This document shows, piece after piece, positions 1 to 9,097 of a DNA stretch of 33,411 nucleotides. Made by a program: the position numbers and the translations under genes. Each line of letters begins with the position of its first letter. Positions within the stretch are counted from its first letter, which is position 1. Under the pieces are notes generated by a model. It ran no database searches. It saw only the letters and a list, made by a program, of their open reading frames with translations, and had not been told where the DNA came from. This DNA comes from CAZFCK01 sp964517355 (lineage in GTDB: Bacteria; Desulfobacterota; Desulfovibrionia; Desulfovibrionales; Desulfovibrionaceae), in assembly GCA_964517355.1 (NCBI GenBank), contig CAZFCK010000023.1, forward strand, positions 1 to 33,411. The letters are read 5' to 3'.

Positions 1-96
1 TTTCGCCTTGAAACAAGGCTCTCCCCTGAAACAATTTCCAATTGTTCCAGGGAACTGCATAAGAGCATCTAGCGCTTTTCAAGCGTGAGATGCTCT
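1..96 (-). repeat. R1 dispersed triple-hairpin repeat, copy 1 (cut by window start)
   Basis: On the minus strand this is the same ~105-bp sequence seen at 15108, 28423 and 33360. It begins AGAGCATCTCACGCTTG and runs into the window edge before its last bases. Hairpin 1 has a 9-bp outer stem (AGAGCATCT/AGATGCTCT) and a 5-bp inner stem closed by a GAA loop. Hairpin 2 is a 13-bp stem around GGA. Hairpin 3 is GCCTTG/CAAGGC. It lies about 220 bases beyond the nrdJ stop, in the sense orientation of nrdJ. Confidence 0.9.
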
Positions 97-159
97 AAAA
101 GAAAAAAGAATAACGTCGCGGGCTTTCGCGCCCGCACGACGACCAGGGGAGGCCCCTGG
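97..159 (-). terminator. Candidate nrdJ terminator region
   Basis: Two GC-rich hairpins lie downstream of nrdJ: CCAGGGG/CCCCTGG (143-159, 3-base loop) and GCGGGC/GCCCGC (118-135, 6-base loop). On the minus strand the second is followed, after about eight bases, by a T-rich stretch (the complement of 97-110). The T-run is not immediately adjacent, so intrinsic termination is plausible rather than certain. Confidence 0.45.
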
Positions 160-313
160 ACGCCGGTATAACGACTTTGCCATGTTTATTTTTTTTCTAC
201 AAATTTGGTGTGTTATCGTACGCGCTTAACTCGAAACGTTGAAATTTTTACTTCAAGCCAGTCAAAAGGTTCTTAAGCCGCCGGAGGCATTCCTGTCCCC
301 AAGTAAAGACGCT

Positions 314-2554
314 CTAACCGCATTTGGTGAAGCCGCAGGCCTTGCAGATATTGCAACCTTCTTCGAAAATCAATTCGCCCCCGCATTCCGGACAGAGGTT
401 GCGGTCCAGGCCGTTGCCGGGTTTGGAGGTCAGTCCGCCCTTGATATAGCGGCGTTCAAGCACCCAGGCGATGGCGTCCGGTATGGAGAGCAACAGCCCC
501 TTTTTCTGGAACACGGGGTGTTCCCCGCCAATGCCTTTGATCTGGCTGACCACGTCCACCACGTCGATGCCCGACCGCAGAGCCAGGGACACCAGGCGGC
601 CTATGGCCTCGGCCTTGGCCGTGATGGAACGCCCCGACTTGCCGATGGTGGCGAAGACCTCGAAGGGGCGTCCGTCCACTTCGTTCACGGTGAGGTACAG
701 TACGCCGAGCCCGGTGTTGATCTTTTGCGTAAAACCGTAGGTCACGTCCGGGCGTTCGCGCACGGTCCGCACGGGGGCGGCGGGGGGCTGGTCGGCGGTC
801 TGCTGCCCCTTTTCTCCGGTGCAGAGCACCTGCGCGCTCTTGCAGCCGTCGCGGTAGACGGTGACGCCCTTGCATCCTTGTTCGTACGCCATCCAATAAA
901 TGGAGTGGATGTCTTCCTGAGTGGCGCTGTGGGGCAGGTTCACGGTTTTGGAGACGGCGTTGTCCGTGTGTAGCTGGAACGCGGCCTGCATTTTCAGATG
1001 CCATACCGGTTCGATGTCCATGGCCGTGACAAAAATCCGGCGCAGTTGCTCGGGGAGGTAGTCGCTATTGTGTATGGAGCCCTTTTTGGCGACTTCTTCC
1101 ATGAGGCCGCGGCTGTAACAATCGGCTTCCTTGAGCGCGGTTTCGAAATGGGCGTTGATTTCGACCAGCTTGTCGCCGTCCATGACGTTGCGGGAAAAGC
1201 ATAGGGCGAAAAGCGGTTCCACGCCGGATGAACAGCCCGCGAGAATGGAAAGCGTACCGGTTGGGGCGATGGTCGTGGTGGTGGCGTTGCGGTAGGGGCC
1301 GAGGTTGCGTTTCCCGAACGTGGAGGCCGCATAGGCCGGAAACGGGCCGCGTTCCTTGGCCAGCGTTTTGGAAGCGCTTTTGCTTTCGCCCTGCAGAAAG
1401 GCCATGAGCTTTTCGCCCAGGTTCAGGGCTTCGTGGCTGTCGTAAGGGATGTGCAACTGGTAGAGCAGGTCGGCCCAGCCCATGAGTCCCAGTCCGATTT
1501 TCCGGTTCTCGCGCACTTTCTCCTCGATAGCCTCCAAAGGGTACCGGGAGGCGTCGATGACGTTGTCCAAAAAGCGCACGCAGAGGTGGATGGTCTCTTT
1601 AAGGCCCTCCCAGTCCAGTTCGCGGCGTTGAGGGTCGAAAAAGGCGCTCACGTTGATGGAGCCCAGGTTGCAGGCTTCGTAGGGCAGGAGCGGCTGCTCC
1701 CCGCAGGGGTTGGTGCTTTCGATTTCCCCCTGTTCGGGCGTGGGGTTGTCCTTGTTGATGCGGTCCAGAAAGATGATGCCGGGATCGCCGCTTTCCCAGG
1801 CTTTTTGCACGAGCAGTTCAAAGACCTCTCTGGCCTTGAGCTGGCCCGTGACCTGGCCCGAGTGCGGGGCCACCAGATCATAGGGCGCGTTGTTTTCCAC
1901 GGCTTTCATGAACTCCTCAGTGAGCCCCACGGAGAGATTGAAGTTGTTCAATTCTCCATCGCGTTCTTTTGCGCGGATGAATTCAAGGATGTCGGGGTGG
2001 TCCACGCGCAGGATGCCCATGTTCGCCCCCCGGCGGGTGCCGCCCTGTTTGATCTGTTCCGTGGCGGTGTTGAAGATGCGCAAAAATGACAAGGGACCGG
2101 AGGCCACGCCCCCCGTGGACCCCACCCTGCTCGCCTTGGGGCGCAGTCTGGAAAAGGAGAAGCCCGTGCCGCCGCCGGATTTGTGGATGAGGGCGGCGTA
2201 TTTCACGGCGTTGAAAATTTCCTCGATGGAATCCCCCACAGGGAGCACGAAGCATGCGGCCAATTGTCCCAATTCCGTACCGGCGTTCATGAGCGTGGGG
2301 GAATTGGGCAGGAACCGGAACGTGGTCATCAGCGTGTAGAACCGGGCGGCGAGTTCGTCCACGCCGAACGGTGAGTTTTCGTATTTGGCTTCCTCCGCGG
2401 CTATGCTGTAGGCGACGCGCCAGAACAACTCGCGGGGTGTTTCCGTGAGTTGTCCTTCAAGGTCTTTGCGCTGGTAGCGTTTGGCGAGCACGAGCGCGGC
2501 GTTGGGGGAGAGCTGCACGTCGGGGATCGACGCGGGAATAGGCGGAATGTGCAT
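314..2554 (-). CDS. nrdJ: Vitamin B12-dependent (class II) ribonucleotide reductase
   Basis: Reduces ribonucleotides to deoxyribonucleotides using adenosylcobalamin to generate the thiyl radical, and works with or without oxygen. Visible family motifs are FLPNSPTLMNAG, the AACF cysteine, a glycine-rich HKSGGGTGFSFSRLRP segment, QGGTRRGANMG, the central NPCGEQPLLPYEACNLGS block and the late APTGTLS block. The last 26 residues form a zinc-ribbon-like tail with two CxxC pairs plus a final Cys, as expected for NrdJ. There is no N-terminal ATP-cone. I chose the ATG at 2554 (746 aa) because AGAGG lies 6 bases upstream and the protein then begins like other NrdJ proteins. The open frame extends to 2632 with a TTG start but no better ribosome site. 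It is the last gene of a minus-strand run, 165 bases after the acyl-CoA synthetase. Confidence 0.95.
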   Translation of the reverse strand: MHIPPIPASIPDVQLSPNAALVLAKRYQRKDLEGQLTETPRELFWRVAYSIAAEEAKYENSPFGVDELAARFYTLMTTFRFLPNSPTLMNAGTELGQLAACFVLPVGDSIEEIFNAVKYAALIHKSGGGTGFSFSRLRPKASRVGSTGGVASGPLSFLRIFNTATEQIKQGGTRRGANMGILRVDHPDILEFIRAKERDGELNNFNLSVGLTEEFMKAVENNAPYDLVAPHSGQVTGQLKAREVFELLVQKAWESGDPGIIFLDRINKDNPTPEQGEIESTNPCGEQPLLPYEACNLGSINVSAFFDPQRRELDWEGLKETIHLCVRFLDNVIDASRYPLEAIEEKVRENRKIGLGLMGWADLLYQLHIPYDSHEALNLGEKLMAFLQGESKSASKTLAKERGPFPAYAASTFGKRNLGPYRNATTTTIAPTGTLSILAGCSSGVEPLFALCFSRNVMDGDKLVEINAHFETALKEADCYSRGLMEEVAKKGSIHNSDYLPEQLRRIFVTAMDIEPVWHLKMQAAFQLHTDNAVSKTVNLPHSATQEDIHSIYWMAYEQGCKGVTVYRDGCKSAQVLCTGEKGQQTADQPPAAPVRTVRERPDVTYGFTQKINTGLGVLYLTVNEVDGRPFEVFATIGKSGRSITAKAEAIGRLVSLALRSGIDVVDVVSQIKGIGGEHPVFQKKGLLLSIPDAIAWVLERRYIKGGLTSKPGNGLDRNLCPECGGELIFEEGCNICKACGFTKCG

Positions 2555-2719
2555 TGTGAACCTCTGCATTGCCGCGTTGGCGGCATCATAATTGGATTTG
2601 CTCAGCCGCATGCGCTCACGGCATGTCGGCAATTGAAGGACAGGCAGAGTATGACAAGGAGACGGAAAAGTGAAGCCTGGGACGTCAGTTCATGGAAAAC
2701 TTGTCACAACAGGTTTGGA

Positions 2720-5416
2720 TCACGAGGGATTCAGAACCAAAATAAAATCCCAGACGTCTTCTTCATAATTCTTTTTCACGTCAAAGCCCACAGCCTCCGC
2801 GAGTCCGGCCATGCCTTGGTTGGAAAGCAAGGCCTGGCCGATGATGCGGTTGGTGCCGCGGGAGCGGCAATAGCGGATGATTTTTTCCATGAGCATGCGT
2901 CCCAAACCCAGGCGTTTGAAATCCGTGCGCACGAGAATGGCGAATTCCGCGGCGTAGTTTTCCGGGTCCGTCATGGCGCGCACCACGCCCAGGGTTCTTT
3001 CGACGCCGTCGTCGTCCTCGCCTTTCGCGATCAGCGCCATTTCGCGGTCATAGTCGATCTGGGTGAGTTTTTGCATCTCACTGCGCGGCAGTTCGCCGAT
3101 ATTGCCGAAAAAGCGGTAACGTTTGTCTTCGGCTGAAACATGCTCCAGGAACTCATAGTGATCCGGTTCATCCTCCGGACGGATGGGGCGCAGCAACACT
3201 TTGCGGCCGTCCTTGAGCTGAGCGCATTCCTCGAGCTCCTTGGGATAGGGGCGGATGGAAAGCTGGTCGGCGCCGCTGACTTCCGCCTTGGCCACGTTTA
3301 TCTGCACGTCCACCGCGAGCACGCCTTTGTCGTCGGCGTACAGGGGGTTTATTTCAAGTTCGAAAATTTCGGGAATATCGATGACCAACTGCGCCACCTT
3401 GATCAGGCTCAGGCACAGCATGTCCATGTCGGCGGCCGGGTGGTCGCGGAAACCCTGGAGCAGGGGGTAGACCTTGGTGCGCGAGATGAGTTCCTGCGCC
3501 AGGTGCATGTTCAACGGAGGCAGACCCACGGCGTGGTCCGCCAGCACTTCGGCCAGGCTGCCGCCCTGGCCGAAGCGGATCGTGGGGCCGAAGACGGGGT
3601 CGGTGACGATCTCCACGGCCAGCTCATGAGCGCCGACGCGGCGCATCATCCGTTGCACGGTGAACCCCTGGATGCGGGCGTCGGGCCTGGCCGAGCGGAC
3701 GCGCTGCAGAATCTGCCGGGCCGCCAGGCGGACGCCGTCGTCGTTTTGCAGGTCCAGGGCCACGCCGCCGGCCAGGGATTTGCGCTGGATGTCGTGGGAG
3801 AGGATTTTCAGGGCCACGGGATAGCCCAGTTCCTGGGCCGCTTCCACGCAGCCTTCCACGCCGTCCAGATCGCTGACGAGGCGTGCGTCGACAATGGGAA
3901 TCTCGTAGGCCGCCAGCACCTCTTTTGCCTCGATTTCAGTGAGCATGAGCCGTTCCTGCTCCAGGGCCTTGAGCACGATCTGCCGTGCGGAAAAGGAATC
4001 CGGCGCGAAATCCTCGGGCAACGACGGCGGCGTTTCAACGAGGAGTTCCTGGTTACGCCGGTATTGCACCATGTTTAAAAAGCCCCTGATGGCTTTTTCC
4101 GGCGTGAAATATGTGGGGATGCCGGCGGCGGCGAAAACGGTGCGGGCCTCTTCCGCGTCCTCGATGCCCATGAAGCTGGTCAGAATGTTGCGCTTGGTTT
4201 TTTTGGCCGCCCGCGCCACCGCCTCGGCCACCTCTTTGCTGCTGACCGTCGCGGTGGGCACGTGCATCACCAGTATGGCGTCCACGCCCTTGTCTTTGAT
4301 CAGGACCTTGATGGCGGCCTCATAGAGTTCCGGAGCAACAATGCTTTTTATGACCAAAGGGTTCCAGTAAGAAAAAATATTCCCCAGTTCCTTTTCCAGG
4401 GCCTGCCTGCTGTCGTCGGAGAGTTGGGCGAGCACGCCCCCGCCGCGTATGAGTTCGTCCGTGGCCAGAAAACCGGGGCTGCCGCCGTTGGTCAGGATGG
4501 CCAGACGGTCGCCGTTCAGGGGGCGCGTGCGGGCCAGGGTCTCCACGGTGTCGAACAAGGTGTCCACGTCGAAAACGCGCAACATGCCCGCGCGGCGGAA
4601 CGCGGCGTCGTAGACTTCGTCCGCGCCCAAAAGTGCGCCGGAATGGGCGGCCGCGGCGGCCGCTCCTTCCAGGGAACGTCCGGCCTTGATCACCAACAGG
4701 GGTTTGTTGCGCGAAAGCGCCCGTGCGGCGGACATGAAGAGCCGTGCGTACTTGATGGTTTCAATGTACATGAGCACGGCCCTGGTGTGCGGGTCGCCGT
4801 TGAGATAGTCGAGCACGTTGCCGAGGTTGATGTCCACGCGATCGCCCAGGGAGATGAAGTGGGAAAAACCGATGCGCATGGAGCCGGCCCAGTCCAGCAC
4901 CGAGGTGAACAGGGAATCGGATTGGGAGACAAAGGCCACTTTGCCCGGCAGCGCGTCGCGATGGGCCAAGCTGGCGTTGAGCCCCACGGTTGGGGAAATG
5001 AAGCCCAGGCAGTTTGGGCCGAGTATCCGGATGCCGTGTTGCCGTGCGACGGCGAGGAGCGCTTTATGGCGTTTCTGGCGCAGGGCGGCGTCGCTGCGGA
5101 AGTGCCCCCTGCTGAGCAGAAGCACGGCGTGGTTGCCGCGCTTGCCGAGTTCGTCCAGGTAGGTAGGGATGGTATCCGCCGGGGAACAGATCACGGCAAG
5201 GTCGGGAGTCAGGGGCAGTGTGTCCACGCTGCGGTAACTCTCGATACCCATGATCACTTCCTGCTCCTCGTTGAGGGGCATGACCGGTCCCAGGAATTTC
5301 CCCTGGGTCAGGTTGCGCATGATCACGTTGCCCGGTTCTTGCGGATCGTTGGATGCGCCAATCACCGCCACGGAAGTGGGGCGGAAGAGTTGCTGCAAAT
5401 TCTCGGCTGTCACCAT
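2720..5416 (-). CDS. ADP-forming acyl-CoA synthetase fused to GNAT acetyltransferase (Pat/AcdAB-GNAT type)
   Basis: An 898-residue multidomain protein. In order: a CoA-binding Rossmann domain (from SVAVIGASNDP), succinyl-CoA-ligase-like flavodoxin domains, an ATP-grasp half (about 490-700) and a GNAT domain (about 735-898) with the acetyl-CoA loop RLGLGRML. The family includes NDP-forming acetyl-CoA synthetases and the protein-lysine acetyltransferase Pat/YfiQ. In Pat the ligase part is degenerate, but here the phosphohistidine context is kept (AHSGALLGADEVYDAAF, His258). It may therefore still interconvert acyl-CoA + ADP + Pi and acid + ATP as well as acetylate proteins. The ATG at 5416 is only 2 bases from an AGGGG ribosome site, so the adjacent GTG at 5413 is an alternative start. 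It sits between the ybjQ-like gene and nrdJ on the same strand. Confidence 0.88.
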   Translation of the reverse strand: MVTAENLQQLFRPTSVAVIGASNDPQEPGNVIMRNLTQGKFLGPVMPLNEEQEVIMGIESYRSVDTLPLTPDLAVICSPADTIPTYLDELGKRGNHAVLLLSRGHFRSDAALRQKRHKALLAVARQHGIRILGPNCLGFISPTVGLNASLAHRDALPGKVAFVSQSDSLFTSVLDWAGSMRIGFSHFISLGDRVDINLGNVLDYLNGDPHTRAVLMYIETIKYARLFMSAARALSRNKPLLVIKAGRSLEGAAAAAAHSGALLGADEVYDAAFRRAGMLRVFDVDTLFDTVETLARTRPLNGDRLAILTNGGSPGFLATDELIRGGGVLAQLSDDSRQALEKELGNIFSYWNPLVIKSIVAPELYEAAIKVLIKDKGVDAILVMHVPTATVSSKEVAEAVARAAKKTKRNILTSFMGIEDAEEARTVFAAAGIPTYFTPEKAIRGFLNMVQYRRNQELLVETPPSLPEDFAPDSFSARQIVLKALEQERLMLTEIEAKEVLAAYEIPIVDARLVSDLDGVEGCVEAAQELGYPVALKILSHDIQRKSLAGGVALDLQNDDGVRLAARQILQRVRSARPDARIQGFTVQRMMRRVGAHELAVEIVTDPVFGPTIRFGQGGSLAEVLADHAVGLPPLNMHLAQELISRTKVYPLLQGFRDHPAADMDMLCLSLIKVAQLVIDIPEIFELEINPLYADDKGVLAVDVQINVAKAEVSGADQLSIRPYPKELEECAQLKDGRKVLLRPIRPEDEPDHYEFLEHVSAEDKRYRFFGNIGELPRSEMQKLTQIDYDREMALIAKGEDDDGVERTLGVVRAMTDPENYAAEFAILVRTDFKRLGLGRMLMEKIIRYCRSRGTNRIIGQALLSNQGMAGLAEAVGFDVKKNYEEDVWDFILVLNPS

Positions 5417-5642
5417 AACCCCTTGTAGAAGTTGTTTCCGGCCGCACGCGGACCTGAAGCTACAACTTATGCATTTGGGGTTTGGTTATCTCCGTCTGTC
5501 AGGCGGAAGTCAATGCCTAAATAACCCCTGCCGGACGGGGCGTTGCGGCGGCAAAGGAGGCCCCGCGGGGTTCGCGGATCCCCCCTTTGCCCTTCGTGGG
5601 GTCGGAAAAAGGTGCTGCATGGTCCTGAGGCCTCGCGATGCG

Positions 5643-6011
5643 TCACGCGGTTTTCGAAAGGCGTCGCTGCATCGTCTTTTTCGCGCTCTCGAACTGCACC
5701 GCCGTGCCGTAGCAGGAGAAGAATTTACTCCCGTCGGGATGAAAAGCCACATTTTCCTGATATCCGATAATGGCCTGGGCGCCTTTGTTGATGGCCCTGG
5801 CCGTCATCCCGAAGAAGGCTTCTTCGGAATCGTAGCCTCTGCACGCCACAAGGCCGAGAACTTTTTCCACGAATTTGCCTTCGATGTTTTGCGTCGTGAC
5901 AACGGGAAAACGGCCTGTGGTAAAAAGTTCCTTGATGCGGGCCATCTCTTCGCTTTGCGCGGAATCGCGACGTTTTCCTTTTTTTTCGCCGTGGTTCATA
6001 AGGAACAGCAT
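5643..6011 (-). CDS. YbjQ/UPF0145-like small protein
   Basis: A predicted 122-residue soluble protein. After a charged N-terminus it contains FPVVTTQNIEGKFVEKVLG, then a helical segment ending ARAINKGAQAIIGYQ, then FSCYGTAVQFE. This order matches the YbjQ/UPF0145 'putative heavy-metal-binding' fold (VTTxxxxGxxI, a helix with KGANAVVG, and a final GTAV strand). No enzymatic role is known for the family. The start at 6011 is preferred because AGAGG lies 7 bases upstream; the frame is open to 6149 without a better site. It is the first gene of the minus-strand run and diverges from the PAS-GAF gene across a 267-base gap that must hold both promoters. Confidence 0.72.
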   Translation of the reverse strand: MLFLMNHGEKKGKRRDSAQSEEMARIKELFTTGRFPVVTTQNIEGKFVEKVLGLVACRGYDSEEAFFGMTARAINKGAQAIIGYQENVAFHPDGSKFFSCYGTAVQFESAKKTMQRRLSKTA

Positions 6012-6278
6012 GTCAACACCTCTCTGCACGGGGTTTCGGGAAGATTTGCCTATGAACCATGCAAAAAGATTGCCAAGCTCCGTATGACAAGGGTCCAGGG
6101 GGCAACGCTGAAGAAATGCGGCCTTGTGCGACAAAAAAGCGACGCCCATCCGGGAAATTCCGTTATCCCCCTAAGTAGACAGGAAGAGGCGTAATTGGGT
6201 ATATGGCGCTAAAAATATGAAAAAAAGTTTTGGATTTTTCGTAAAACGTCACGGAGACTGCGGAATGCGGCGGAGACC

Positions 6279-8186
6279 ATGAACATGCATGAATGGCGGA
6301 ATCAGCCGGTCAGCGAATTGTTGCGCCAGCTTGGACAGTTGCGTGGCAAAATCGCCGACTTGGAAAATGAGCTGCAAAGGAGGTTCGGCAGCCAGGAACA
6401 CGTGGCGGAAAGGGCTGTCGAGCAGTCGCGCCTCATGCGCCTGCTCATGGAAAAAAGCAGCGAGGGATTGGTCGTGGTGGACCAGGACACCAGGACGATT
6501 ATGTACGTCAACATGGCGGCTTGCGCGCTCTTTGGCCGCGATGAACAAGCGCTGGTGGGAGAACCCTTCAGCTTCGGGATGTTCGGCGACTCCCTCGCCG
6601 ACATCGATCTTTACCGGGAAGAGGACGTGCTCAAAAGCGAGATGCGTTCCCTGCCCGTACAATGGGAAGGACGCAAAGCCTGGCTTGTCCATGTGCACGA
6701 CCTGACCAAACGCACGGTTCTGGGATTGCATGAACTCGCCTTGAAATATCGCAAAGAGCTTCTGGAGGCGCAAAGAGAGAAACACAAGATAGTGGCTTTT
6801 ATCCATTCCCTCCCTGAAGTCGTGTTTCGCCTGGATTCCAGAAAAAAGTTCGTATTCGTCAACAATGCGGTGAAAAAGTACGGTTATTCCCCAGAGGAGC
6901 TGCTCGGCGCCAGCCTGTTCAGCGTCGTGCATCCCGAGGACCGCGGCTGGCTGCGCTCCTATCTGAAATACAATCTCGCCGGGTGTATGGAATTGCGCGT
7001 GCTGCATAAGGCGCACAACACTTCCGGCGTTCAGAGCCCCGCCCGGAAAAAGGAAAAACCCTATTCTGTGTTCATTGTGGATGCCGAGGCGATTCACGAT
7101 GGCGCGGATGCTGAAGAGACCAGGATTTTCGGAGTTCGCGGCATCGGCCGGGACATAACGGCTCTCAAGCGTGCGCAGTCCGAAGTGGCTTCGGCTGAGG
7201 ATCGCTTGCGATTTTTCTATGACGCCGTGCCCGGCTACGTCCATTCCGTGGACAAGGATTTTCGAATCCTGGACGTCAGCGAGTCGTTTTTAAAGGCTTT
7301 GGGGGTGAAGGAAACCTCCAGGCTTCGGGGTCGTCACTGCTATCAAGTGTATCACGGGCGCGAGAATCCATGCCCCGAGTGCCTTGTGCGAGAGGTTTTC
7401 GCCACGGGAACGGCGCAAACAAGATATTCCACGCGGTTCGATCCCCGGTTCGACTGGATTTATTCGAAAAGCCAGGCGGTTCCACTTTTCAACGCCGTCG
7501 GAGAACTGACGGGGGCGTTGGAAATCATTCTGGATGTCTCGGATGAACGGTGCGATGAACAGTGTTTGCGCCAGACACGCAAGCAAGCGATGATCCTCAT
7601 GCGATTCGCCAAGCGGTTGCTGTCGCGGCATACCTTTGAGGAGGTGGCCTTGCTGACGCTGGAGACGGCCGGATATTTGACCGACAGCACGAGCGGCATT
7701 TTCGGCTTCAAAAATCCTGATACGCAGAAATTCACAAGTTACGTGTGTACACCGCTAAAAAAGGGCGTGTGCGACTGCGCCGACAACCGCTGGGGGCGTG
7801 AAGCCGTCAAGGGCCTGTACTCCGTGTTGGAACGGGCCGGCGAATCCATTATGTCGAACGCGCCTGCCAAGGATAATCGATTCAAGGGAGCGCGGCCAGG
7901 GCGTATCTTTGTTGATCGTTTGGCGGTGGCCCCTATTTTTGCTTCCAGGCATAAGATTTTCGGGTGCGTGGGGCTGTGCAACGCGCCCCGGAATTATGTC
8001 AGGGATGATCTGGAACTGTTGGAACGTATTGCCGATATCTGCGGGGCGGCCATGAAGAGGGTCATGTACGAACAGACCCTCGCCACATCAATAAGCCCTA
8101 CCGTGCCTGCCGGACAAGGGCGGGGGCAGTGCGCGGAATCGATGCTCCACGAGGCGCATGCCCGGTACGACGGCATTTCCGAATGA
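6279..8186 (+). CDS. PAS-PAS-PAS-GAF sensory protein without output domain
   Basis: A 635-residue, apparently cytoplasmic protein with no membrane segments. A short coiled coil (about 14-36) precedes PAS1 (about 52-145). A second helical linker (150-170) leads to PAS2 (about 170-295, ending RDITALKRAQ), PAS3 (about 308-425) and a GAF domain (about 440-597). PAS3 carries a Cys cluster (C354, C365, C368; GRHCYQVYHG then PCPEC) found in a PAS subgroup common in anaerobic proteobacteria. No histidine kinase, GGDEF, EAL, HTH or methyl-accepting domain follows; the last 40 residues are low-complexity. It could be an adaptor that passes a signal to a separate kinase or cyclase, or a truncated kinase. 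The first ATG has CGGAG only 3 bases away; the ATG at 6285 (9-base spacing) is equally possible. Confidence 0.85.
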   Translation: MNMHEWRNQPVSELLRQLGQLRGKIADLENELQRRFGSQEHVAERAVEQSRLMRLLMEKSSEGLVVVDQDTRTIMYVNMAACALFGRDEQALVGEPFSFGMFGDSLADIDLYREEDVLKSEMRSLPVQWEGRKAWLVHVHDLTKRTVLGLHELALKYRKELLEAQREKHKIVAFIHSLPEVVFRLDSRKKFVFVNNAVKKYGYSPEELLGASLFSVVHPEDRGWLRSYLKYNLAGCMELRVLHKAHNTSGVQSPARKKEKPYSVFIVDAEAIHDGADAEETRIFGVRGIGRDITALKRAQSEVASAEDRLRFFYDAVPGYVHSVDKDFRILDVSESFLKALGVKETSRLRGRHCYQVYHGRENPCPECLVREVFATGTAQTRYSTRFDPRFDWIYSKSQAVPLFNAVGELTGALEIILDVSDERCDEQCLRQTRKQAMILMRFAKRLLSRHTFEEVALLTLETAGYLTDSTSGIFGFKNPDTQKFTSYVCTPLKKGVCDCADNRWGREAVKGLYSVLERAGESIMSNAPAKDNRFKGARPGRIFVDRLAVAPIFASRHKIFGCVGLCNAPRNYVRDDLELLERIADICGAAMKRVMYEQTLATSISPTVPAGQGRGQCAESMLHEAHARYDGISE

Positions 8187-8512
8187 CCCTGGGGCGCGCA
8201 CGAATATGGACGCGCGATGAATCTGGCGGTCGCTTCAGACGTGCGCGCCGCGCACTCGGCCCATGGAAATGAGGCCGCATTGCTGAATCGATATGGTTCG
8301 CGGCTCCGCCACGGCGTTTGTTTACCCCTGGAACAAAGAGCGCCAGGGCTTCTTTCGGTTCACGCCGACACCGCAGCGCAAACAACGGCCGTGGCGTTCC
8401 GTTCTTTTCTTCAGCCGGCAAGCCGTGTTTACGTGCGGCCCATGACGTAGTATAGTGTGACATGCTCTAAAGATCGCATTCTCTTTATCGACATCAAAGG
8501 TGTGTTTCGTAC

Positions 8513-8580
8513 AAAAAAGAGGTATAGTTCGGGGGGGGGCGGCCTTTTGACGGGAGGCGCCCCCGCGTGTCTCTTTTTTT
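8513..8580. terminator. Bidirectional intrinsic terminator
   Basis: An outer A6GAG/CTCT6 stem (8513-8521 with 8571-8579) encloses a GC stem GGGGGCG/CGCCCCC (8535-8541 with 8558-8564). The T-run reads on the plus strand and the A-run gives a T-run on the minus strand. It lies about 330 bases after the PAS-GAF gene and would insulate it from the activase operon. Confidence 0.75.
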
Positions 8581-8671
8581 GCGACATGACATCGTAATTA
8601 TCAGCCGGAGAGCGTCAAGCGGCTTGCCGCTTCGGCGCAATATCCGTTTGAAACTGGGGGCGAGGCGAAGT

Positions 8672-8772
8672 TGCGCGTTTTCGTCTTGAGGCAAGATTCT
8701 TCTTTTTGAATAATTTTCCATTGTTGCAGAGAGATGCATATAGGCATCAAGCTATCTTCAAGTTTAGGACGC
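8672..8772 (-). repeat. R1 repeat, degenerate copy
   Basis: Read on the minus strand this aligns end to end with R1, including TATATGCATCTCTCTG, GCAACAAT and GACGAAAACGCGC. Hairpins 1 and 2 are eroded, but hairpin 3 is kept as TCTTG/CAAGA in place of CCTTG/CAAGG, a paired change. It looks like an old insertion. Confidence 0.65.
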
Positions 8773-9097
8773 ACTGACCGGGCATGCTTTTCGGAGTTGT
8801 TTTTTTGCAGCCGGCCTTCGTCATTGAGGCATGTCCAGGAATAAAATTCTTTTGGAGACGGGCAAGGTGCGCTACATTGGTGTGGAGCATGATCGAAGTC
8901 TGGCGATATTCACTCATATCTGGATATAATTGTGGGGTTTTTTGCTTCTTTTCGGGGTGCAACGCCCCGGTGGCGTCCCAATGACGTATTGTGATTGTTG
9001 ACAATATCTGATGGGGAGCGCGAAGGAGGAAACCTTTATCAGGTTTCACATTCGCACCGTAAGTTGTTCACAACCAAGACTGTTATGCGGTGGTAAG

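Larger units (their letters stand above)
8187..9097. other. Intergenic region with terminator and degenerate R1
   Basis: About 910 bases with no convincing gene. It contains the terminator at 8513-8580, a degenerate R1 copy at 8672-8772, a small GGGG/CCCC hairpin near 8952-8970, and an inverted repeat TATTGT/ACAATA just before 9010 that could be an operator of the activase operon. The open frames here (such as 8217-8450 plus and 8098-8463 minus) have no ribosome site and resemble no family I know. Confidence 0.6.

Noticed and set aside
3140..4078. 312-codon frame opposite the acyl-CoA synthetase
   Set aside because: Antisense shadow of a GC-rich gene; the minus strand encodes clear domains.
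8098..8463. 121-codon minus-strand frame after the PAS-GAF gene
   Set aside because: Overlaps the end of the PAS-GAF gene, Arg-rich as expected from GC-rich antisense, no ribosome site.
8990..9006. FNR/HcpR-type site before the activase operon
   Set aside because: Only the outer TTGT/ACAA arms match; the inner positions break the consensus.
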